A stretch of DNA of 64,000 nucleotides from Turritopsis dohrnii (GCA_027922465.2 BQMF02000274.1:248001-312000); one strand, 5' to 3'; positions 22,930 to 34,822 are shown, numbered from the stretch's first letter. Numbers and translations are program-made. Notes: generated by a model not told the origin, from the sequence alone.

Positions 22930-25900
22930 AAACCAAACTGTTCATTGCAAAATAATTTTCAAAATCGTTTTTTCGTCTCCCGAAAGACGAGAAGCTGAGA
23001 AAGACTTGGATAAATTTAATCAATCGAGTGGATGCGTTGCCTTTGGATACTGTAGTTTGTGAAGATCATTTTACAGAAGACGATTTCGATTTTTCAACTG
23101 AGATGAAAAGAAAACTCCTCCCACCAGGTATCGTTGATAAACCTTCACTCGTTTTTGCCGATAGCAATAACATAAATCAGCATGATACTTTTAATGAAAA
23201 TTTCAAGGAAGTTAAGTTCGGCGCGTTATGAATCAATATGGTGATAAACACCAAATATAATATTTAGGAAAGCGGATGCTACCACGGAAGTTAGTGCAGG
23301 GAGCAAAACCTTCTAGATTTCCTACAAAAATAACGAAAATGAAAGAAAGTGCAACTATCAGAAAATTGTCACAAAAAAGAGTATGGAGTTTGCTATTTCT
23401 TATGTGCATTTTAAAGCTTTGTTTGAGGTAAGCAGTTTTATTACTTTAGGCTATTGAGGCAGTATACTCCACATCGACACCTATAGCCACGCAGACGGAG
23501 CAACAAGAGCCAGATGATATAGGTTTATTTGATGTAGATACTATAGCAACTCCTAGCGATTCTAACAATAGTCCACGTTATCGTAACAAAATGATCCAGG
23601 CACTCAGGAGGCCAAAGGTATTCTTGTAAATATTACATTATTGATAACATGTGCTTGTAATGTTTTTCTATGTTGCTAAAAATTGTTGTTTTAGGTGAGA
23701 AGTCGTGGAACTCAAGAAAATTTTTTAAACCGTTGCTGCTGTACAAAGTGCCCAAACAACCTTATTGAAAACAATTTAGAAAATGGCATGAATGAAGAAG
23801 CCTCAGGGTAAGGTTCAAAATTATCCGGAAATGTTTGATTCATATAGAAGTTGTTGTCAAGGTTTCTATTTCATCTTTAAGACTCCGAATGTGAAAGCGA
23901 TGACGAATCAAGCGATGATATGTATAATTCTGTGACAGAAGAATCATCATTCCATGAAACTGTTCCGGGTAAAAGGTAGCACAATGAAATTATAATTTCT
24001 TTTGTTCTTCTGTGTCTATTGACTGATTGCGTCAATATTAGATTGTGCGAAGTCGAACGGTTGGTTCCCCAAATTACAAGTACACCTTGTGGAAAACAAC
24101 AACAGATACATACCAGGTAAAAAATAATACAAATGTGTAATAGTAATCCCGTAAAAAATACTCTTAAACTTTTTCTATCTTTTCAAATTTGTTAGTTTGA
24201 GTGATACATCGTTTAATTTTGGCGATGACGACAAATGGTTGCAAGCGTCAGAAAAACTAACAGAACGGTCAGATCCTGATTATGAATTTAATGAAAATGA
24301 AAATGAATCCATATGCTTATCCATTCCAAAAAGGCTCACGCCCCTTGATTGCGAAACTTATTTGGTGTTTCAAAAAAACTTGGAGCAATTAATGATATAT
24401 TGTCCCAATTGCGGTAGTATCATTGATAGCTACCAAAGTTTCAAACAAGGGACAAAAGTTGTTTATAAGCTCTTATGTTTACAAGGCTGCGACGTTAGTT
24501 GGTCAAGACAACCAAAAACTGCTGCCACTCGAGGTATACAAATGTTTTTTAAAGGATCCAAACTTTGGAAAGAATTTTTGTTCTCGATTTTATATTCGCA
24601 TCCTAGGCGTTGGTAACTTGCTTGTGACAGCAGCTACAGAGATGGCAGCAATACCATTCCCTAAAATAAAGCGATTTGCCTTTATTTTGAATATGCCATT
24701 TATTGAAAAAACAACCTACTACAGACTTCGTGGTAAGTTATAATTGAGCTAGGTTAGTTCAATGTTTTATTCATAGCTTTATACTTATTATAATTCACGT
24801 TAAACAGGTGATTATGTCTTTCCTGAGATCCAGCTGGCCTGGAAAAATCATCAGGAAAGCATGATTAAACAATTGAAAGAATCAAAGCAACAACTGCAAT
24901 TGTCAATCGACGGACAGTGTGATAGTCCAGGACATAATACTACTTATTGCGCCATGTCATCCATGGACGTCACCACAAATAAAATTCTTGACTTCAAGAT
25001 TGTCGACGTAAAGGAAGTCAAAAATTCTCAAGGCAAGTAACATCCGAGTCATAGTGTTTGATAAGAAGGTTAGTTTGCGAATTTGTTATGTTGGTTTCAC
25101 AATGTGATCTTTTTCGCAGGTATGGAAAAGGAGGGGTTTATTCGGTCTGTAGATAACTTACAAGAAAACCATGACTTGGATATCGATGTTATTTCAACCG
25201 ATAAACACGTCCAAATCAAAAAATGATGAGAGAAGACCCTAAATATAAGCATATAAAACATCAATTTGACCCTTGGTACGTTGCATCCTTAAAAAGTTGA
25301 TGAATGGTTAAAAAAAAAGGGCGAGTCCAAAATATTTCTGCAAAACATACTTTGACGTTGTTCCATTTTATGTCTTTCCTACGTCATGTCAAATAACTGT
25401 TTAGGCTTTGAAATTCTGGATCAGTGGACTTCGTCCATTATAAATCACTTATATTGGAGCGTTTGTACTTGTAATGGTAACAGTGGTGAATTGGTGGAAA
25501 GGTTTCTTTCTGTCATACATCATGTTACAAACAAGCACATTTCCCAGGATTGCACTATCAATGATGTGAGCACGAACCCTATGACCACCAGATTTCCACT
25601 GACATCAATTGGATTAAACCTGGAAGTCCTGTTCATCAACATTTGATTTCTATCGTCAAGAGCCCTCTGTTGGTAAAGGACTTTCTTCGAAAAAGACAAG
25701 ATGCTGGCAGGTACTGCAGTGGCAATAATGGACCATAATTTAAATGTAAACAGGACACAGGTAGTTATCATATTAAAGCTTTCGTTTACTAAAAGAATAC
25801 TTTCATTAAAGATGATGTAAACAAAATGCATATTAAATTAGGATATCATTATGATATTATGATATCATAACTATTGTGATACCATACTTTATAGGCTTAT

Positions 25901-26191
25901 CACCAAAAGAAAGATACGGAGGGAAAATACGTACCGAAGTACAAAATTCGGTATTCCAAAGCTAATAAACGCTTTACGGCAGTAAAAGTAAAGAAAACCA
26001 AAGACTACAAGTTTATGCGTGATATAACCAAGGCCTGCTATTTTCGAGCAGTTGACTGTCAAAAAAGGCGAAGAGCGGAAATAGAGCCCAGAAAACGGCA
26101 ATTATTTGTAGCACCGACAGAACAGCCCAACCGAAAAGAAATTATTGCCAAATCGTTAAAGTATTCCAGAATAAAATTAAAAAAGTTCTAA
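22930..26191 (+). pseudogene. THAP/Kolobok-type transposase gene 2, intron-rich
   Basis: THAP domain first (22950-23231): FFRLPKDEKLRKTWINL, CEDHF; the leading Cys pair is incomplete. Then acidic exons with consistent donors near 23617, 23806, 23976 and 24117, and a long exon 24196-24534 (LIYCPNCGS-like; CDVSWSRQPKTAATRG). Next 24609-24732 (GVGNLLVTAATEMAAIPF), 24809-25032 with the catalytic SIDGQCDSPGHNTTYCAM block, and 25120-25227 with DVISTDKHVQIKK, the second acidic site. One lost A after KK then shifts the frame into MMREDPKYKHIKHQFDPW. Further pieces are 25405-25560 (WTSSIINHLYWSVCTCNGN) and a C-terminus 25905-26191. The 25033-25119 intron is GC-AG. Stop TAA at 26189-26191 overlaps the stop of the minus-strand partner. 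No TTAA-bounded ends were found. Confidence 0.82.
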
Positions 26192-26793
26192 TCAGAGTCA
26201 CAATTATAACCCCATGAGAGCGTTACTTCATCGGTCACCTCGCCTTCCTTGTATCCTACATATATACCATCCGAAGCAGGGTATTTTTGTCGAACAGTCT
26301 TCACGACGCATGCAGGGATAACTCTACGTATTCCTTTCCCAATGCGATCATGTACCCACCATGTAAATTGGCGGTAGCTGGCATATCTGTATGATCTAAA
26401 GATGGGCAATAGAGTTAGAATAATAACTAGTAACCACGCAAGGTCGAACTATAATATTTAAATGAAAATCCACAGCACTTGGTGTGGCAAATGAGTGGCC
26501 TCTCTGTCATGCATGCCAACCAGTGCCGTCCAGAGTGCTTTCTTCAAGAGCACAATTGAGTGAAAGTGCTCGTGGCTTGTTATGCATTGACCATCTATAA
26601 ACGAAAGTAAACGGAAGTGGTTCCTTATGATTTCATTGTTGTTGTTTGGGAATTTACTTCACAATCACTCACCATTCAAATTCAAAAAACCAGTTACGTC
26701 TAGTTCCGTGCAGCAAAAGCATTCCTTTTCAGTAACACACTCGCCACACCTGCACCACGTGTGCACGGAAGCATCTGAACGTTTCTGTCTGTC

Positions 26794-26826
<33 letters not shown>

Positions 26827-26931
26827 TTCGTAACAACTTTCCCAACTTGAATCTGAATCCTCACTGGGCTTATCGTATCTTTTAATGATAAGTTCAAACT
26901 GGAAACCTAAAACTTTTTCTTTCTTGTTCAT
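26188..26931 (-). CDS. P2X7 C-terminus (ballast)-like gene, three exons
   Basis: Exon 1, 26931-26673: [10 protein letters not shown], an Asp run from an (ATC)n tract, then [18 protein letters not shown], an intact CxCGxC...CxCC zinc-cage pattern. Donor AATG|GTGAGT. Exon 2, 26594 to about 26475: [20 protein letters not shown]. Exon 3, about 26399-26188: [40 protein letters not shown] and a stop. The block order matches the C-terminal half of P2X7 receptors, without the ion-channel part. The exon 2/3 joint is not perfectly in phase by eye. Stop TAG at 26190-26188 overlaps the transposase TAA by two bases, so the two genes are tail-to-tail. It probably encodes a soluble intracellular zinc protein; its role beside a transposase is unknown. 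Confidence 0.75.
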
Positions 26932-27407
26932 GTTTTTTAGCTTTTAGTTTAGTTTCCACTTCACGTAATTCTTTCTTTCGTTACTCAAAATTTTCAATGC
27001 AAGTATGATGTTTACACAGTTTATAGAATTTCTAGCCGGGGGTATGTAATATTAGTTATTGAGCATAAATATGCAATTTTGAAATCTTCAAGAAACGTTT
27101 TTTAGTTGATGTTCATTTCGCTATTGTGTTGTTTTTAATGTGAGCAACCTTATGACGTCAAACCTTTGGCCATTTTGAATTTTGATTTCGATTGGGAAAA
27201 CAATATGGCGGTTGCTCGAAGCTTCTTCTTCAGCTAAATTTCTGACTTTTGATTGAAGAGAAACATACGTTTTAATGACTTTTTAAAAAAATAAAGTTTA
27301 TATTCATAAATTGTAAGTAATTTTACGTTATTTAAAAGCAACTTATTTTTCCATGGGAGGTAAGCTTTAAGGAATTGGCAACTGAAAAAGTGTTCCTGTG
27401 TTGTAGA

Positions 27408-27670
27408 GCTGGAAAAACTGATCAAAAAAATGTATGGGATTGTTCCGCTACGATCAACCGTTAAAGAGATATCATTGTTTAAAGATTTTGATGACGTCAC
27501 AGACCCTTCCCCAAAAATATTAGACCCAAATTTTTCGTCACCCCATCGCCTGTATCGCGGACCCCAAAAACGTCAGTAATCCCTATTGGTTATCGAGATA
27601 ATTTTCCCTAAACATCGTATTCGATTAGGGTCTCAATACAATGGTTTCACACAAGAAGAGAAATAATTTA
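27408..27670 (-). mobile_element. Helitron fragment, first family
   Basis: Shares about 200 bp in the same orientation with 44035-44250 (AAAAATGTATGGGAT, GAGATATC, GTCACCCCATC, AACGTCAGT), which lies inside the small Helitron 43903-44467. Neither terminus is present here. Confidence 0.55.
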
Positions 27671-27754
27671 TGTGTGATCTTACATTGCTGACTCCCCGAT
27701 TTCTTATATCTATATCGGCTATTTATATAGATTAATATATATTAATATATATAC

Positions 27755-27830
27755 AGTGATACAGAGCAGGTGGCCAAGGCAGCGGCGCTCGCTGCCCATG
27801 TTCAGCATGCGTTGTGTCACCTCCCCCAAA
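27755..27830. repeat. Rearranged second-family Helitron terminus
   Basis: AGTGATACAGAGCAGGTGG is followed by GCCAAGGCAGCGGCGCTCGC and CATGTTCAGCATGCG. The same words occur at 45285-45342, but here the hairpin part is inverted relative to the leading word, and CTAG is missing. Confidence 0.45.
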
Positions 27831-27964
27831 GAGTTCACAAAAAATATAAAGGCATGGAAAGAGGGGAATCAAGAAAAGAACCGAAGATTTATAATTCAAG
27901 ATTTATAATTCAACATGGAACAAATTAACAAATTAACTTTATTAATTAACAAATTAAAAAAATT

Positions 27965-28110
27965 CAGTAAGGCAGCGGCCTGTTGTAACTGCAGCCCTGC
28001 CCCCGGCCCCTACCGCGAGTTTGGTCTGGAGGGAGAAAAACCCCTCCATGCCGCACCCACGAGCTAAGGCCCGCGTCGGTCGTTGGTCACCACGGGCCAG
28101 TTTTTGCCGT
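27965..28110. repeat. GC-rich island of unknown origin
   Basis: About 145 bp of strongly GC-rich sequence in an AT-rich window, with a GGAGGGAGAAAAACCCCTCC hairpin. On the minus strand TTAGCTCGTGGG resembles a Pol III box A, but no box B is evident. No open frame. Possibly a SINE or structured RNA remnant. Confidence 0.35.
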
Positions 28111-28114
28111 AGGA

Positions 28115-29770
28115 ATCTTGTATATACTGCAACTATAATAAGAAATTATGCTTGTTTATAATTGAAGAATGATAATGATAAGAAGGTTAATTGAATTCTT
28201 ACTGATTTCCGGGTCAGGCTCCCGTCCATTTCCATCGAAATTCAAATTTTCTAAATTATGGAATGAATTAGGAATGACATATCTAGACATAAAATTCAAC
28301 TACGAAAAATTAGGCAACAACTATTGCAGCGACTTACCAAGAAGCTGCTCCATATCTAAAAATCAAAAAAAAAAAAAAAATAGTAAGCAACAATCACATG
28401 ATATGAATAAAAAAATAGCATTTCTTAGAAAGAATCATAACAATATTTTGAGAAAAGAAATGGACATACCTCGATTATTTAAATTTTGAACTAAAAGGAA
28501 AAACAAAGATTTAATGAAACATTGTAAAAGATTGAACTTGAAAACAGTATTCATATAACAAAATGAATTATCGTGAGGTGCTTACACAATGCTGCAAGTG
28601 CAACTTTGCCTTTATTGTTGTTGTTGTTTTTGTTTGACATCTGAAAAAATAAAAAATTGTTAAGAATACCTTTTTGGACATGCGGTAAATATGTCATTTA
28701 GATGTGATAATACGAACGTGGACTAAAAGTATGCTACATGAAGGAGATACAGCAAAGTGACATCTAACAGCCAATAGGTTTTATGCTATATTATTCTGTA
28801 CAAGAGAAAATATTGGACAAGTTATATATTCTCAATATATATATTTTACAATGTATAGTCAGTAATATGAAATCATTTTAAACACTTTTATAGAGATTAA
28901 CTCCTCTTATTTGCATGTTGTTAAGTTCGGATATATGAAACATCTGATTATTATACCAACTCCAGGGTAAAAACTTCTGGTTATCCCAAGCCAAAAGGGA
29001 TTGACTAAGTCTATTCTTCCAGAAGAAACCTTATAGATAGGTATAATAAGCAATGTTCATTGGGACTGAAATTTAAACAGTTAAAAAAGGAAGGTGGGTC
29101 ATGTTATGGGGAATAAATGAACATGAACATGCAACCGTGAATTTTGAACATGCACTGCCGTTTTCAGTTCCTTCAGATCAGTTAAACGTATATCTGCAAT
29201 ATGAGAAATTTAAAAGTTTCGTTCTAATATCTCAATAAACATAAGCTGATCTTTCAAGTGCATCGAAATGTCATTTTTATTCACATTAGCTGATATGTAT
29301 CTTCTACTCTACGACACTATGGAAATTCTAAACATGAAAATAAGTTGTGCAAAATTTAAATATACTTTAAATTTGTTAGTAAAGGTGCAGGCGAGGAGGA
29401 AAATCACTAAAAGGTTTCTTACCCATGCTTTATTTAAGATTTCGTCAGGCAAACTTCAAGTTTTCTTTTGTTTCTGGAAAAATCTGTCGCAGAGAAACAC
29501 CACATTTTCATCAAGTTTTCCTTTAAGGAATGTTGCTGTTTTCTGAATTGGAAACTTCGAAATAACACCAAGTTTTCCTAGATGTTAACATCAAAAAAAC
29601 ATCAGGTGTTTTCCTTGAGAACGTCAAAGAAACACCATGTTGTTAACGGAAACTTCCTAAACATGAAGTTTTTTAATAAAAAAAAAATTGTATACAGCAG
29701 GAATCTAGAATATACTATTATAAACTGTACAATGGAAATATAAGATTGCCTTCAACATTACCAACAACTA
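28115..29770. other. Spacer, no gene supported
   Basis: Short frames only. An A-run lies at about 28366-28381. Nothing recognisable. Confidence 0.4.
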
Positions 29771-29784
29771 GAAAATATTCATTT

Positions 29785-30415
29785 TCCTGCAGGGCTAATC
29801 AATGCTGGATACTTTTCTGAAAGGTTTTTCAGTTTTGGGCTGAATGCCCTTTTCCATGGTGACCCAGGCTTTCTTGGCGCAAGTGGGTTCTTTGCCCGTT
29901 TTGATGCCCCTTGTTCGTATTGGGCATCAATCTAATCTATTATCTTCAGAAACCTTTTGGTTCGCCAAGTTGGCTTCTTAACTTTGCAAACATTTTTTTT
30001 CCTCTTCTTCAGCTTCTTCCTCCGAAGACATCATATCTGGTACAAGTACATCTAATGTTTTGGTCTTCTCAGCATCTGTACCCTGCACTTAACGCTTTCT
30101 TCCTTCTGTTGCATTTCCTAAATAAAATAGAAATATCCCTTAATTAAAGGTCATATATACTTCATTTCTATGATTATATTATTAGATCACTATCAATTTT
30201 TCCCTCTATTTAGCCTGAGTAGTAGGGTATTCTCCTACTACATTGACATAATTTATACAGCTTTATCTTATGCATCTCATTATATTCCACAGTTTTAAGA
30301 TTGATAACTTCTTACATGAAGTCTTGTAACATCCTTTGTATATTCAGCACCGTTTCTCATCTTCCTCAAGTGTGTTTGTTTGCTCTTGAAGTAGGTTTTG
30401 ATTCCAGCTAGAAAA
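29785..30415 (-). pseudogene. Broken two-exon gene, unknown family
   Basis: Exon about 30410-30320: AGIKTYFKSKQTHLRKMRNG ... DVTRLH with a GTAAGAAG donor and a CTTTTCTAG acceptor. Second exon about 30118-29790: KTLDVLVPDMMSSEEEAEEE, then after a frameshift in an A-run VKKPTWRTKRFLKIID, SKRAKNPLAPRKPGSPWKRA and an end near YPALISPAGK. The pattern of an acidic MSSEEE segment, a WRTKRF segment and a KR-rich tail is coherent across frames, so this is a real but frameshifted gene piece. Function not recognised. A Tc1/mariner element lies about 200 bp upstream in the transcription sense. Confidence 0.45.
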
Positions 30416-30620
30416 GAAACACTTGACTTAGCAAAACCTTAAGAAAAGCCTACATCTAGTATGTTACAGGGAGCTACACCAGCTATTTTCAATTCATTTA
30501 TGGAGGATATCGATGTACACAGATGGGATATCTTAGCCCATAGAATTGCAGTTTAAAGTAGTTATGAAGTTTAAAATGAGGGAAGGAATGATATTCAAAA
30601 CCAGATCCTTCTCAAATATA

Positions 30621-32450
30621 CAGGGTGGGCCAAAAAAAACGGACCCCCTTTTGAAAAACTGTCATTAAAAACAGAATAAACAACGAAACTGTATGAAAAT
30701 TCATAGAGACGTTTTTTATCATATCAGAAGGCATTTTGAAAAGTTTGGTGCTCTAAGTAAACATAAAAGAAAAGATATTGCAAGTTATAGGTAACAAGGT
30801 GATAACTTGTTGTTAAAGTTTTTTTAACAATTGACGTCATTTAATTTAAACCCGATGCAGAAGATTAAAGCTATCTTTTTCCTTTTTAGCAATGCAATGT
30901 CTTCTCAATGTAAAGTCTTCTTTGTTTCTATGCAAACAAACAAACAAACAAGCAAACAAACATTCAGCAGACAAGGCGTCTGCTTGACGTCTGCTTTTTC
31001 TTTGTTTTATCTTCGTTTATGTTCTTTGATTCATTGTTTTTCTATTAGTCTTTGTCTGTTCTTGGAGTTTTCATGAATTTACTTTTTGTTTTTAGATTAG
31101 AGATAGAAATATTATGCATTTTTCAAACGAAGACAAAATATTGATCAAACAATTGCGAACAGAAAAAGGTTGGGGAAGGAAACGTCTCATGACTGAATTC
31201 CCGGGAAAAAAATGGACAAAATCATCTCTTCAGAGATTATTGAAAAAAATCGATCAAACTGGAGGCACTGAAAGAAGATCTGGTAGTGGCCGACCAAAAA
31301 CAGCACGTATTGAAAAAAATATCGAAATCATTGAAGATCTTATTCTCAGCCAAGAAGAAGCCGACACTCATGACTCACCAAGAACAATTGAAAGAAACAC
31401 CGGGATTTCACGATCATCTGTAAGGAGAATCATTAAACAAGATCTTAAACTTGATGTTTTCAAACGAATGAAAGTTCAAAAATTATCTGATGTGAACAAA
31501 GAACAACGTGAATTACGAGCAAGACATCTTCTTCAACGATTCCCCCTTCAACGAGATGTAAGAAAAATTTGGTTTAGTGACGAAAAGAAGTTTACCGTTA
31601 ATCCTCCCGTTAATACACAAAATGATCGTGTATACAGCTATGATGGAATGAAAAGAAGTGTTTCTCCTGACCGATTGTTCCGAGGAAGATCAACATTCTC
31701 GCCCGGTGTTATGGTTTCCGGTTTCGTGTCAAAACTTGGAAAAGCTCCAATTGTATTTGTTGAAGAAGGGGCTAAAATCAATGCTAGTTATTATCAGAAA
31801 ATTTTGCGAAAACAGCTTCGTAGCATACGGAAAATGTCTGGAAGAAAGTATACCCTACAGCAAGATGGAGCAAGAAGCCACACGGCAAAGTCAACTTTGT
31901 CTTTTTTAGATCAAAATGTTCCAGATTACATTTCTAAAGATGATTGGCCTGCTAATAGTCCAGATCTAAATCCTTTAGACTATTCAGTTTGGGGTGCAAT
32001 GGATGAGTTAGTGTACCGTTCTGGACATAAAATTAATGATATTGAATCACTCAAGATGGCCATAAAAGCAGCTTGGGAAACTCTGTCACAAAATTACCTA
32101 AATAAGGCTATTGATCAGTGGCATTTGAGATTGAACCTTTGTGTAGAAAACAAAGGGGGGCATATTGAACACTTGCTCTGAACAATATCTCTAAAGAAGA
32201 CGATATTGTTTTATTCTTGCATTGTAATTTTTTGACGTCAATTATGTAAAAAATTTTAACAACAAATTGTCACATTGGTATCTAAATCTTGCAATATCTT
32301 TTCTTTCACGTTTGTTTAGAACACCAAACTTTCCAAAATGCCTTCTTATATGATAAAAAACGTCTCTATGAATTTTCATACAGTTTCGTTGTTTATTCTG
32401 TTTTTAATGACAGTTTTTCAAAGGGGGGTCCGTTTTTTTGGCCCACCCTG
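30621..32450 (+). mobile_element. Tc1/mariner-superfamily transposon, apparently intact
   Basis: Element of 1,830 bp flanked by TA (30619-30620 and 32451-32452). It starts CAGGGTGGGCC and ends GGCCCACCCTG. The inverted repeats are long, about 218 bp (30621-30839 and 32233-32450), with only scattered differences. It contains one uninterrupted transposase gene. Confidence 0.95.
31114..32181 (+). CDS. IS630-Tc1-mariner transposase, DD37D
   Basis: 355 codons, no stops or introns, the usual family length. The N-terminal half holds paired helix-turn-helix DNA-binding regions (SNEDKILIKQLRTEKGWGRK, WTKSSLQRLLKKI, then a GRPKTAR hook and a second HTH around residues 85-115). The catalytic residues are Asp156 (IWFSDEKKF), Asp251 (LQQDGARSH) and Asp289 (SPDLNPLDYSVW); the last two are 37 residues apart. 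Tc1 elements normally have DD34E and mariner DD34D; DD37D is the spacing of the maT group. It catalyses cut-and-paste transposition at TA. The start Met is 493 bp inside the left end, after the long inverted repeat. An intact frame plus near-identical ends suggests recent mobility. Confidence 0.93.
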   Translation: MHFSNEDKILIKQLRTEKGWGRKRLMTEFPGKKWTKSSLQRLLKKIDQTGGTERRSGSGRPKTARIEKNIEIIEDLILSQEEADTHDSPRTIERNTGISRSSVRRIIKQDLKLDVFKRMKVQKLSDVNKEQRELRARHLLQRFPLQRDVRKIWFSDEKKFTVNPPVNTQNDRVYSYDGMKRSVSPDRLFRGRSTFSPGVMVSGFVSKLGKAPIVFVEEGAKINASYYQKILRKQLRSIRKMSGRKYTLQQDGARSHTAKSTLSFLDQNVPDYISKDDWPANSPDLNPLDYSVWGAMDELVYRSGHKINDIESLKMAIKAAWETLSQNYLNKAIDQWHLRLNLCVENKGGHIEHLL

Positions 32451-32454
32451 TAGT

Positions 32455-33385
32455 TAATTTTCAACTTCCAATACAGGAAAAATCAAGACGCTTTATTATA
32501 CCTTTCACAAAATTATCCACATTTGGAAGATCCACATTAATAGAACGCACAAAATTCTTTAGGAAGTTGGTTGTTTTTTCATTAGTTACATCATATGGGC
32601 TAAACAAAAGAAAGAATGCATTTGATCTAAGTTATTCTTAGTGCTAAATAGGACATAAAATAATCAGTAATATAATTTACTGAATTTATTTCTCAAAAGT
32701 GATGAGATCATACAATTATATTTGTTAGTTTAAGTTTTAAAACATCATACAAATAAGCTTATTAAATGAAACATTAATAGAAAATATTTTATACCTCTTT
32801 CCATTTTCTACATTCCACTCATTTAAGTTGTGAATTGAAAGTTGCTTGTAGGCATACTTGATATCACTCTAAAGAGATGAGAAATAAATTCAAGTTTGCA
32901 ATCCACATTTGGTTACATGTATTAACCTCCTCTTTTTCTGTGGGTGATTTTATTTCAAAAACTTCTAAGCTTGATATAAATCTGATTTTAATGTATGAAA
33001 AAAGAAGAAAATTGCAATCACAATACAACCCTGCTTTCTAACAAAAAATTCACATCCCCCTTGAGTGCAAATTTGGTAAAGTCAATCCCCAGGTGGTTCA
33101 AGCTGTAGTGCAATCTGATGTAGATCTCAAGGAAAGGTCTCAAGCCTTTCCTTTAATAGAGCATGTGTTGTATGCTCGATACGATCAAAATGATCATCCG
33201 TACATTGAATTCACTTCTACTCTCAGGCTCTCAAAAACTGTTCGAAAACAATAGATCGTACGATCACATCACCATACAATCTATAAAGAAAAGAAAATGG
33301 GCGCTATTTCCTTTTCACACCCACCTCAATGTATCTCCGATATTTTTTTGCTAGTTGGCTCTCATCATGGACATTAAAAATAACC
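32455..33385. other. Spacer, nothing supported
   Basis: AT-rich, short frames only. Confidence 0.4.
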
Positions 33386-33389
33386 CTAA

Positions 33390-34822
33390 TCCTAGGACCT
33401 AGCTCTAACAGTACAGTAAGTACAGTACATAAGCAACTCTCTGACTATTTGGAAAGCAATAACATCTTATCGGACAACCAATTCGGATATCGTAAAAAAA
33501 GGTCAACTGAGTTAGCTACCGTCTTCTTGACTGATAACATTCGCAAAGCCGTTGACAAATCAAATATCGTTGGAGTACTTTACGTGGACTTATCGAAAGC
33601 GTTTGATACCTTAAGCCATTCGATTCTCCTTCAAAAGCTGGAATGTGTTGGAATCAAAGGAACTGCCTACGAATGGTTTACAGACTATCTGTTTAACAGA
33701 AAGCAATTTTGCATGGTTGAGAGATGTAAATCTGAATATATGAGTATCGGTAGTGGGGTTCCCCAGGGGTCCATACTGGGACCACTGCTTTTCCTACTGT
33801 ATTTTAATGATTTTGAACATTGTTTGCAGCATTCAAATTCTTTAAGCTTTGCTGATGATACCGTTATTTACGTGGCAGGCAAAAATAAAGAATCAATTGA
33901 GGAACAATTAAATGAGGATTTGAAACACATATCTTCCTATTTCCAAACCAACCAGTTGGTAATAAATCTAAACAAAGGGAAAACCGAATCCATGATATTT
34001 GGAACAGCTAAAAAACTATCCAAATGTGGCAAAAAACTTTCACTTTACTATGATGGAAATGAAATACGAGCCACTGAAACGTACAAATATTTAGGAACGA
34101 CACTGGATAGTACCCTATCGATGTCAACCAATTTCGACAAAACGTACAAGACTACCATGTCAAAATTACGAATGCTATTTCATATCTGGAACTACCTGGA
34201 TAGATCATCAATGGTTAAAATTTTTCATGGAATGATCCTGCCTTGTGTTACTTCTAACTGTAATGCCAACCTCAGATTTAATCAAACGCAAATAAACAAA
34301 CTTCAATCAATTGACAAATTGGCTACAACAGTCATTGGCTCAAATCAAACTCCTATGGAAAATGAAATTAAAAAACGCGCAGTTCTACTCGTTCGAAAGT
34401 GCTTAGAGAACCTAGTATGTGAAAAGTTCAACGATTATTTTCAGAGAATATCCCACGGTCGAGGTACCAGAAATGATGGCTTTAGTTTAAGAATTCCGTC
34501 TACGAAACTGGAATACGCAAGATCAGGATTCTACTATATGGGAGCAAAGCTTTACAATGACTTGCCAACAGATACACGTAAAACCGACAATTTTAATCTA
34601 TTTAGAAAACAAGTTTTATCTTTTATGTAAATAATAAATCGATTTTATCTTTTCTTTCTTTTTTTTAGACTAAAGTTTTAGCACGCTTCTTATGTGATTT
34701 CATCTTCTCCTCAGTTTTATTGTTTCTCTTTTTGTTAATAGCAATATGTAAATATTGAAAAAACCTATCCTGTATAAAGATTGTTAATAATAATAATAAT
34801 GATAATAATAATAATAATAACC
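33390..34822 (+). pseudogene. 5'-truncated non-LTR retrotransposon (LINE) RT
   Basis: Open frame to 34630 with reverse transcriptase motifs in order: NQFGYRKKRSTE, LYVDLSKAFDTLSH, SGVPQGSILGPLLF, LSFADDTVIY (catalytic Asp pair), and a thumb region TYKYLGTTLDSTLS. The C-terminal region continues to LFRKQVLSF-stop. The endonuclease and the first RT blocks are missing, so this is a 5'-truncated copy, typical of target-primed reverse transcription. The first residues before the LSDYLESN stretch are probably not part of the element. The 3' end is a short (AAT)n tract at 34786-34820. TAACCCTAATCCTAGG (33390-33405) before it and TAACCCTGACCCTAGG after it (from about 34818) could be an imperfect target duplication. 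It looks like a Jockey/CR1-group element; clade not certain. Confidence 0.85.

Noticed and set aside
26801..26833. (ATC)n as a separate functional repeat
   Set aside because: It simply encodes the Asp run of the P2X7-like gene; short microsatellite expansion explains it.
22860..27230. TTAA-bounded ends for the second THAP locus
   Set aside because: I searched by eye for AGGGGAAC-type ends and found only weak inverted similarity (GACGT..AAGGTTGC), not enough to draw an element.
27965..28110. 5S or other rRNA fragment
   Set aside because: A loose resemblance (GAGCTAAGGCCCGCGTCGG) does not extend over the 5S promoter or stems.
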